Source: JBFMCU01 sp964428225
GTDB taxonomy: Bacteria > Planctomycetota > UBA1135 > GCA-002686595
Direction: 5' to 3'
Assembly (NCBI GenBank): GCA_964428225.1
Contig: CAYRXS010000056.1
Location: 1 to 28,881, forward strand
DNA length: 28,881 nt
Below the pieces are notes generated by a model. The model was not told the origin of the DNA. It worked only from the letters and a program-made list of their open reading frames with translations, and searched no databases. The translations under genes and the position numbers were made by a program. Numbering within the stretch: position 1 is the first letter of the stretch; each line of letters starts with the position of its first letter. This document shows, one piece after another, positions 23,012 through 28,881 of this stretch.

Positions 23012-25561
23012 ATGACCGATACCGAACAAACGACCACCGAGGAACCGGACAGCCGGATCGAGCCGCGCCTCATCGAACGCGAGATGAGCGAGTCGTACCT
23101 GACGTACGCGCTCAGCGTGATCCACTCGCGCGCGCTCCCCGACGTCCGGGATGGGCTCAAGCCGTCCCAGCGCCGGATCCTCGTGGCGATGAACGACCTG
23201 AAGCTGCGGCCGAGCGCGAAGTACCGGAAGTGCGCGAACATCGCCGGGCACACGTCGGGCGAATACCACCCGCACGGCGAGTCCGTCATCTACCCGACTC
23301 TCGTGCGCATGGCGCAACGCTTCTCGCTGCGCTACCCGCTCGTGGACGGGCAAGGGAACTTCGGTTCCATCGACGGCGATCCGCCCGCGGCCATGCGCTA
23401 CACGGAAGCGCGGATGGACGGTACGGCCGTCGAGATGATGGCCGATCTCGAGAAGGAGACCGTCGACTACCAGGCCAACTACGACGAGCGGCTGATGGAG
23501 CCGACCGTGCTCACGTCTCGATTCCCGAACCTGCTCTGCAACGGTTCGGACGGAATCGCCGTGGGAATGGCGACCAGCCTTCCGCCGCACAACCTGCGCG
23601 AGATCTCCGAGGCGATCCGAGCCGTTCTGGACGACCCCGAGGTCTCCCTCCTCCGCCTGTGCGAGATCGTGAAGGGGCCGGACTTCCCCACCGGGGGGAT
23701 CGTCATGGGCCGCCGGGGCATTCTCACCGCGTACAGCTCGGGCCGGGGCCGCGCCCTCGTTCGCGCACGCCACCACGTGGAAGAGATCCGCTCCAAGGAA
23801 CAGCTCGTGTTCACGGAGATCCCGTACCAGGTTCGCAAGAGCACGATCATCGAGAAGATCGTCGAGCTCGTGCGCGACGGGCGCATCACGGGAATCGCGG
23901 ATCTGCGCGACGAGTCGGACCGCGACGGCATCCGGCTCGTGGTCGAGCTGAAGAAGGGCGAGGACCCCCAGATCGTCCTCAACCAGCTCTTCCAGTACAC
24001 GCCGCTCCAGACGACCTTCAGCATCATCAACCTGGCCATCGCCGAGGGGCGGCCGCGCACCCTGACGTTGCGGGGGCTCATCGATGCGTTCATCCGCCAC
24101 CGCAAGGAGATCATCCGCCGGCGCACGAGCTTCCTGCTCCGGAAGGCCGAAGAACGCCGTCACATCGTCGAAGGTCTGCGCATCGCGATCGGGGACATCG
24201 ACGAGGTAATTCGCATCATCCGGGGTGCCCCGGACACCGACACCGCCAAGTCCGAGCTGCGTGCGAGCTTCCAGCTATCGGCGGCGCAGGCCCAGGCGAT
24301 CGTGGACATGCGGCTCGGCCGCCTGACGGGTCTCGAGCGCGAGAAGCTCGAAGAGGAGTTCCGCAAGCTCGTCGAGGAGATCGAGGAGCACAACGACATC
24401 CTCTCGCGCGAAGAGAGGGTCGTCGAGATCATCCTCGCGGACATCGACGAGATCGAGAAGCGGTTCGGTGACGAGCGGCGAACCGAGATCTCGGACGAGG
24501 AAGTCGAGGGCAGCTTCGACATCGAGGAGCTGATCGCCGAGGAGATGATGGTCGTCACCTTCTCGCACGCTGGCTACGTCAAGCGAGTTCCCCTGGACAT
24601 CTACCGCGCCCAAGGCCGCGGGGGCCGCGGAGTCAAGGGCTCGGAGTCGAAGGAGGGTGACGTGCTGCGGTCCTTGTTCGTGGCCAACACCCACGACTTC
24701 CTGCTCTGCTTCTCCAACCGGGGCAAGGTGTACTGGCTCAAGGTCTACCAGCTACCCGAGGGCTCGCGCACTTCATTGGGACGCGCCATCCGCAACCTGC
24801 TTCCCCTCGAGGAAGAAGAGGCCATCCACACGGTCCTGCGCGTTCCGGCCTTCGACGACGAGAGCAACGTGTTCTTCGCCACGCGGCGCGGGACAGTGAA
24901 GAAGACGCCGCTCGAGGCCTACTCGCGCCCGAAGCGCGGAGGCATCTGGGCGATCCAGCTCGTCAAAGAGGACGAACTGGTGGGAGTCGGTCTCTGTCGG
25001 CCCGGGGACACGATCGTGCTGGGGACGGAGAAGGGCAAGACGGTTCGCTTCGGCGAGAAGGCGGCGCGGGCGATGGGGCGAACGGCGCACGGTGTGCGCG
25101 GCATCAAGCTGCTCGGGAACGATCGGGTCGTGGGGATGCTGGTGGCGCACGATCCCCAGGGAACCGTGTTCTGCGCGTGCGAGAACGGGCACGGGAAGCG
25201 GACGCCGCTCGACGACTATCCCATCACCAACCGCGGCGGTCAGGGCGTGATCAACATCAAGACCGGGAGCCGCAACGGCGATGTCGTGGGCCTCGCCCTC
25301 TGTCGGGACGAGGACGACGTGATGTTCATCACGGAGAGCGGCATGATCGTGCGCTCGCCGGTCGCCCACATGCGCCCGATGGGGCGGGGCACGCAAGGGG
25401 TTCGTCTAGTCAACCTGAAAAAGAACGACCGGCTGGTCGGGACGGAGATCGTCTGCGCCGAAGACCTTGCCATGTTCACGGACCGCAACAACGATTCCTC
25501 GGAGGCGGGTGCCCCGGAAGGCGGAGGCGCCGAGGAGCCCGAGGCCGACGCGGAGGGGTGA
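23012..25561 (+). CDS. gyrA: DNA gyrase subunit A
   Basis: GyrA is the DNA-cutting and rejoining subunit of gyrase. The 849-residue product has the catalytic Tyr130 in AAMRYTEARM, the conserved LVDGQGNFGSIDGD at 110-123 and the DNA-gate region EYHPHGESVIYPTLVRMAQ. The C-terminal beta-pinwheel begins near 530 with a GyrA box QGRGGRG at 534-540, and further blade motifs such as ITNRGGQGVINI and PMGRGTQGVRLV follow. The box and an acidic tail favour GyrA over ParC. Residues that match the E. coli quinolone positions 83 and 87 are Ser91 and Pro95. No Shine-Dalgarno precedes the ATG at 23012, and no other start is available upstream in frame. gyrB is not in the window. A YqeY-type gene follows by one base. 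Confidence 0.97.
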   Translation: MTDTEQTTTEEPDSRIEPRLIEREMSESYLTYALSVIHSRALPDVRDGLKPSQRRILVAMNDLKLRPSAKYRKCANIAGHTSGEYHPHGESVIYPTLVRMAQRFSLRYPLVDGQGNFGSIDGDPPAAMRYTEARMDGTAVEMMADLEKETVDYQANYDERLMEPTVLTSRFPNLLCNGSDGIAVGMATSLPPHNLREISEAIRAVLDDPEVSLLRLCEIVKGPDFPTGGIVMGRRGILTAYSSGRGRALVRARHHVEEIRSKEQLVFTEIPYQVRKSTIIEKIVELVRDGRITGIADLRDESDRDGIRLVVELKKGEDPQIVLNQLFQYTPLQTTFSIINLAIAEGRPRTLTLRGLIDAFIRHRKEIIRRRTSFLLRKAEERRHIVEGLRIAIGDIDEVIRIIRGAPDTDTAKSELRASFQLSAAQAQAIVDMRLGRLTGLEREKLEEEFRKLVEEIEEHNDILSREERVVEIILADIDEIEKRFGDERRTEISDEEVEGSFDIEELIAEEMMVVTFSHAGYVKRVPLDIYRAQGRGGRGVKGSESKEGDVLRSLFVANTHDFLLCFSNRGKVYWLKVYQLPEGSRTSLGRAIRNLLPLEEEEAIHTVLRVPAFDDESNVFFATRRGTVKKTPLEAYSRPKRGGIWAIQLVKEDELVGVGLCRPGDTIVLGTEKGKTVRFGEKAARAMGRTAHGVRGIKLLGNDRVVGMLVAHDPQGTVFCACENGHGKRTPLDDYPITNRGGQGVINIKTGSRNGDVVGLALCRDEDDVMFITESGMIVRSPVAHMRPMGRGTQGVRLVNLKKNDRLVGTEIVCAEDLAMFTDRNNDSSEAGAPEGGGAEEPEADAEG

Positions 25562-25562
25562 G

Positions 25563-26006
25563 ATGTCGATCCAGGAGCGGCTGAACGAGGAGCTCAAGAG
25601 CGCCATGCGATCGGGAGACACCGTGGCTCGCGGGACGATCCGCATGGTCCTGGCGGCCCTGAAGAACCGGCGAATCGAGGTCGGCAAGGACCTCGACGAG
25701 GGCGAGGAGCTGCAGATCCTGAGCAAGGCGGTGAAGAGCCGCCAGGATAGCGCCGCGCAGTACGACGAGGCCGGCCGGAAGGACCTCGCCGATCAGGAGC
25801 GCGCCGAGATCGAGGTGATCCGACGGTATCTCCCCCGGGAGATCCCCGAGGAGGAAGTGCGGGAGATCGTCCGGACGCGGATCGACGAGCTGGGGCTGGA
25901 GTCCCGCAAGCAGATGGGCCAGCTCATGAAGAGCGTCATGGCCGACCACAAGGGACGCATCGACGGCAAGCTGGTGCAGAGGATCGCGGGAGAGCTCTTG
26001 GGCTGA
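25563..26006 (+). CDS. GatB/YqeY domain protein
   Basis: The 147-residue product is a YqeY-family protein, similar to the C-terminal tRNA-binding domain of GatB. It shows the family pattern: an N-terminal helical domain (MSIQERLNEELKSAMRSGD), TIRMVLAALKNRRIE at about 24-38, KSRQDSAAQYDEAGRKDLA and then IEVIRRYLPREIPEEEV. The second domain carries GQLMKSVMADHKGRIDG and a VQRIAGELL end. Its role is not known; binding to tRNA or help in tRNA-dependent amidation is suggested by its relatives. The ATG at 25563 is one base after the gyrA stop and has GGAGGGG in front, so it is coupled to gyrA. The length is normal. Confidence 0.92.
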   Translation: MSIQERLNEELKSAMRSGDTVARGTIRMVLAALKNRRIEVGKDLDEGEELQILSKAVKSRQDSAAQYDEAGRKDLADQERAEIEVIRRYLPREIPEEEVREIVRTRIDELGLESRKQMGQLMKSVMADHKGRIDGKLVQRIAGELLG

Positions 26007-26025
26007 AGGCGGGCGGGCGACAGAT

Positions 26026-26105
26026 TTCCGCGAAAGAGGGCAACCGACCGGCGCGCGGCGAGGTCATCCCCGGGTGGGTGGGGGGAGGTGGGTGGGCGTC
26101 CACCC
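26026..26105 (+). repeat. Dispersed G-tract repeat, copy 4
   Basis: The core at 26068-26096 is CCCCGGGTGGGTGGGGGG, then AGGTGGGTGGG. The AACC box at 26042-26045 is 22 bp before the core, with GTCAT next to it as in copy 3. GGGTGG at 26090-26095 can pair with CCACCC at 26100-26105, giving a hairpin that competes with a G-quadruplex. It ends about 55 bp before the murJ start. Confidence 0.75.
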
Positions 26106-26160
26106 GCCTCGCACGCCCTCCCGCTGGATTCGCGCCTCCGCAAATGGGATACCCCGACCG

Positions 26161-27918
26161 GTGAGACCACCCCGAGACCACGAACCGACCCCCCCCGCCG
26201 GAGCTCCCGGCGCCGGGCGGGAAGAAGTCGTCACGCGGCACCGACGGCTCGTGGCGCGGACCGCCCTGGTCTCGGCGCTCACCCTGGTGAGCCGGATCCT
26301 CGGCTTCGTCCGGGAGATGGTGATGGGGGCCATCTTCGGGGACGCCTCGGCCGTCTCGGACGCCTTCTTCACCGCCTGGCGCGTGCCGAACTTGTTCCGG
26401 CGGCTGTTCGGGGAGGGGGCCCTCTCGACCTCCCTGCAGGCGGCGGTCACCGAGGCGGACGCCGAGGAGGGGAACGCGGGGGGGCGAGCGCTCTTCCTGA
26501 AGACCGTCTCCCTGACGGCGTGGATCCTGCTCGGGGTCTCGGCGGGGGCCATGGTCCTCGTGTGGCTGATGCCGGATGCGATGCCCGTCACCGGCTGGCC
26601 CTGGCTCGGGGCCGATCCGGGGCCGGTGCGGGACCTGACCGTCCGCCTGCTGCCCTTCGTGGTCCTCGTGTGCCTCGCCGCCCTCTGCGGGGGGGCCCTC
26701 CAGGTGCGCGGCCACTACGCGGCTCCGAACCTCGCTCCCTCGGTGAGCAACGTGGTCTGGATCGGGGCTCTCGTCTGGGTGGGATACGCGTTCGGGTGGG
26801 CGGAGAGCGGGGACGGGGCGCGAGAGGCCGTCTTCGGAACCCAGTGGACCATGGCCCGCTGGCTCGCCTGGGGCGTGCTCGCGGGGGGGGTGCTCCAGCT
26901 CCTGATCCACCTTCCCCCGCTCCTGCGCTTCGGGCTGCTCCCCTCGCGCAAGGAACGGGCCGCCGCCCCACCTGCCCTCGAGCCCCTCGAGGAGACGGGG
27001 CGATCCCGGACCGCGTGGAGCGTTCTGCGGGCGAGCGCCCCCCTCGCCTTCGGGGCCGCGATCTACCAGATCAACGTGATGATCGACGGGCTGATGGCCG
27101 AGGGGCTGCTGCCCGACGGGGGGCCGACCGTCCTCTACTACGCGAACCGCATCCAGCAGTTCCCCCTCGCGCTCGTGGCGATCTCGGCGACGAACGCCGT
27201 CTTCCCCTCCCTGAAGGCCCTCGGGCACACGGGCCGGCTCGGCGAGCTGCGCCGACTCCACGACCGCTCCCAGCTCGGCATCGTCTTCCTGGCCCTTCCC
27301 GCCGCGGTCGGCCTCTTCGTCCTCTCCGAGCCGATCGCCGCCGTGCTCTTCCAGCGAGGCAACTTCGGCGTCGAGGGGGTGGCGCGCATGTCCGCCACGC
27401 TCGAGATGCTTGCCATCGCCCTCGTCCCCGCGGGGGCCGCCGCGCTGATGGTGCGGGCGTACTACGCGAGGAACGACTTCGTCACCCCCGTGAGGATCTC
27501 GAGCGTGATGATGGTCGCGAACGTCGCCCTGAATGCCCTCTTCGTTCGCGTCATCGGCATGGATGCCGACGGCCTCGCCCTCGCGACCGCGATCACGAGC
27601 TGGGGGAATCTCGTCTGGCTGCGCGCCGGACTGCGCCGCCGGCTCGGCCTGCCGGCACCCGAAAGTGGCGCCCCGTCGCGCCTCGCGCGCGTCGGCCTCG
27701 CGTCGATCGTCAGCGGCGCGGCGGCCCTCGCTCTTCACGCCGGCGTGGTTCGAGCGACCGGCATCGACGACGCACAATCCAGTCGCTCGATCCTCGCCCT
27801 CGCCGTCGGAGCGCTCGGCGGGCTCGCCGCCTACCTCGCGATGGCGAAGGTGCTCGCGATTCCCGAGTGGGCTGACTTCCGAGAACGAGTGGTCCGACGC
27901 TTCGGCTCCCCCCGGTGA
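26161..27918 (+). CDS. murJ: Lipid II flippase MurJ
   Basis: MurJ moves the peptidoglycan precursor lipid II across the inner membrane. The 585-residue product has the family N-terminus after a short soluble lead: SALTLVSRILGFVREMVMGAIFG, then DAFFTAWRVPNLFRRLFGEGALSTSL, with charged residues placed inside the central cavity as in the family. About 14 hydrophobic segments follow, and FFARNDFVTPV-like (AYYARNDFVTPV) near residue 437 is also typical. The GTG at 26161 is the most likely start; an upstream frame extension would read through the G-tract repeat. A first soluble stretch of about 30 residues rich in Pro and Arg is a little longer than usual, so a later start cannot be excluded. It is unrelated in function to its YqeY neighbour. 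Confidence 0.92.
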   Translation: MRPPRDHEPTPPAGAPGAGREEVVTRHRRLVARTALVSALTLVSRILGFVREMVMGAIFGDASAVSDAFFTAWRVPNLFRRLFGEGALSTSLQAAVTEADAEEGNAGGRALFLKTVSLTAWILLGVSAGAMVLVWLMPDAMPVTGWPWLGADPGPVRDLTVRLLPFVVLVCLAALCGGALQVRGHYAAPNLAPSVSNVVWIGALVWVGYAFGWAESGDGAREAVFGTQWTMARWLAWGVLAGGVLQLLIHLPPLLRFGLLPSRKERAAAPPALEPLEETGRSRTAWSVLRASAPLAFGAAIYQINVMIDGLMAEGLLPDGGPTVLYYANRIQQFPLALVAISATNAVFPSLKALGHTGRLGELRRLHDRSQLGIVFLALPAAVGLFVLSEPIAAVLFQRGNFGVEGVARMSATLEMLAIALVPAGAAALMVRAYYARNDFVTPVRISSVMMVANVALNALFVRVIGMDADGLALATAITSWGNLVWLRAGLRRRLGLPAPESGAPSRLARVGLASIVSGAAALALHAGVVRATGIDDAQSSRSILALAVGALGGLAAYLAMAKVLAIPEWADFRERVVRRFGSPR

Positions 27919-28110
27919 GGCGATCCGAAGCGCAGTTCACAACCCGTTGCCCGAGCGGAATTTGAGACGCCTTCTCGAGCACGCCGAAAAAGCCCTTGAG
28001 ACGGCGGCTTCCGTCAGTACGCTCCGAGGTCGGCGGCTGCACCGGGCACGGCGTTCGAGTGCGTCTTAACTCTTGACTTGGCAAGGGGTTAGGGCGCCGA
28101 GGAGAGTATA
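27919..28110. other. Promoter-containing gap before nrdJ
   Basis: Between murJ and the small gene lie TTGACT (28073-28078), TTGGCA (28078-28083) and TATAAT (28107-28112). The TATAAT is 28 or 23 bp from these, too far for a standard promoter, so it may be chance; it overlaps the start of the small gene. A GACGG/CCGTC hairpin lies at about 28000-28015. I see no other gene. Confidence 0.35.
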
Positions 28111-28269
28111 ATGTGCTCGCTCGACTACGTGCGCGGATCGGTCGTCGACTCGCTGCTCCGGGAAGGGGTCCTGGCCCCCCGTCCCTCCCCTCCGGCGATC
28201 CATCTCCGCGACCCACGCTTGTCCAGCCCCCTGGAAAAGACCATCAGAACCCAGACAGGCCCCACGTGA
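28111..28269 (+). CDS. Candidate 52-residue gene overlapping nrdJ
   Basis: An ATG at 28111 opens a 52-codon frame that ends at a TGA overlapping the nrdJ GTG as GTGA. GAGGAG lies six bases in front, which is a strong ribosome binding site in a window where many genes have none. The product starts MCSLDYVRGSVVDSLLREGV, then becomes Pro- and Arg-rich; I recognise no domain. It could be a leader peptide that couples nrdJ translation, a small protein, or chance, since the frame is GC-rich and short. If real, ribosomes finishing here would restart at nrdJ. The GTGA overlap is seen at other true gene junctions in this window. Confidence 0.35.
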   Translation: MCSLDYVRGSVVDSLLREGVLAPRPSPPAIHLRDPRLSSPLEKTIRTQTGPT

Positions 28270-28881
28270 GCACGACGAATGTGACAGGCAACGAGATGCC
28301 CGCGCAACCGATGACGACCCCGGGTAGCGCAGCGGAGGAAAACGCGGCGCTGATCCTCGCCGCCCCCGATCCGCCGGAAGGGGTGCTCGAAACTCGGTTC
28401 TCGCCGAACGCGATCGCGGTGCTCGAGCGCCGCTATCTGAAGAAGGACCCGGAGAGCGGCGCGGTCATCGAGACCCCCCAGCAGCTCTTCTGGCGTGTGG
28501 CCGTACACATCGCGAGACCGGAGGAGCAATTCCCGGGCGGCTCGGCCGAGAAGGCCCTGGCGGTGGCCCTCGAGTTCTACGACCTCATGACTCGCCGCCT
28601 GTTCATGCCCAACAGCCCGACGCTGATGAACTCCGGTCGGGAGATGGGCATGCTGTCGGCCTGCTTCGTGCTCCCCGTCGAGGACTCGATCGAGGGCATC
28701 TTCGACTCCGTCAAGGCCACCGCGCTCATCCAGAAGGCGGGCGGGGGCACCGGATTCAGCTTCTCGCGCCTTCGTCCCCGCGGAGACCTGGTGCGCTCCT
28801 CGGGAGGAACGACGGAGGGACCGCTCTCCTTCATCCAGGTCTTCTCCAAGGCCACCGACGCCATCCAGCAGGGAGCCTTCC
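28266..28881 (+). CDS. nrdJ: B12-dependent ribonucleotide reductase, 5' part
   Basis: This is the N-terminal 205 residues of an adenosylcobalamin-dependent (class II) ribonucleotide reductase, which makes deoxyribonucleotides; the window edge cuts the gene. Visible family features are RFSPNAIAVLERRYLKKD, then PNSPTLMNSGREMGMLSACFVLPVEDS with Cys133 at the first active-site cysteine, then ALIQKAGGGTGFSFSRLRP and PLSFIQVFSKATDAIQQG. These match the class II NrdJ type well. The start is GTG at 28266; an ATG ten codons later (28296) is an alternative, since the first 40 residues are low-complexity. No cobalamin riboswitch or full NrdR box was recognised upstream. The remaining catalytic domain lies beyond the window. 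Confidence 0.94.
   Translation, partial: MSTTNVTGNEMPAQPMTTPGSAAEENAALILAAPDPPEGVLETRFSPNAIAVLERRYLKKDPESGAVIETPQQLFWRVAVHIARPEEQFPGGSAEKALAVALEFYDLMTRRLFMPNSPTLMNSGREMGMLSACFVLPVEDSIEGIFDSVKATALIQKAGGGTGFSFSRLRPRGDLVRSSGGTTEGPLSFIQVFSKATDAIQQGAF

Noticed and set aside
21038..24163. Minus-strand open frame of 1041 codons across gyrA and two upstream genes
   Set aside because: It is the antisense of gyrA and others; a frame without stops is expected at this GC content.
28078..28112. Sigma-54 promoter or standard sigma-70 promoter before nrdJ
   Set aside because: TTGGCA lacks the GC of a -12 element at the needed distance, and the TATAAT is 23-28 bp from the -35-like boxes.
28099..28118. NrdR box
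   Set aside because: Only one half (TATAATGTG) resembles the consensus; the other half does not match and no second box was seen.

Overview
The window is high-GC bacterial chromosome, and the best guess for its source is a member of Planctomycetota. This rests on remembered family resemblance, not on a search. Supporting traits are a short RpoD-like sigma factor that begins directly at region 1.2 with a YLREINE-type start, a GyrA whose active-site region reads GESVIYPT, large secreted proteins with no clear outside relatives, weak use of Shine-Dalgarno sites, and loosely packed genes on both strands. No tRNA, rRNA, CRISPR array, insertion sequence or phage gene was seen.

Layout. Positions 1-2400 hold a divergent pair: a sigma factor on the minus strand, apparently starting at ATT, and a long protein on the plus strand that ends in an HPr-like phosphocarrier domain. 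Positions 2400-3940 hold a minus-strand pair, a six-helix-type membrane protein and a metallophosphoesterase. A perfect 16-bp parS palindrome precedes parB at about 4.2 kb, without a parA beside it. A membrane-anchored cyclophilin follows on the minus strand. From 6.66 to 13.02 kb five plus-strand genes follow: two large secreted proteins (one with four short W-containing repeats, one with a pseudopilin-like tail), then an acyltransferase and a YecE/DUF72 protein joined by GTGA overlaps, then an alpha/beta hydrolase.

Positions 13.06-17.31 kb hold a minus-strand coiled-coil membrane protein, a plus-strand haloacid-dehalogenase-like protein, and a minus-strand pair of cystathionine beta-synthase and a secreted HELGH metallopeptidase-like protein. 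From 17.64 kb to the end every gene is on the plus strand: rnhC, dapF and a small PHA-granule-regulator-like gene closely packed, an M48-type membrane protease, a secreted protein of unknown role, gyrA followed one base later by a YqeY-type gene, murJ, a candidate 52-residue gene, and the start of a B12-dependent ribonucleotide reductase cut by the window edge.

The most unusual non-coding feature is a dispersed intergenic repeat present four times. Its core is very rich in G-tracts and predicts a G-quadruplex, and an AACC box lies a fixed 20 or 22 bp upstream of the core. Three copies sit 38-65 bp upstream of plus-strand start codons (dehalogenase, rnhC, murJ); the fourth lies in reverse orientation in the long gap before gyrA. 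No multi-gene defence or biosynthetic system was recognised. The candidates for new biology are the repeat family, the HPr fusion protein, the pseudopilin-tailed secreted protein and the small gene overlapping nrdJ.
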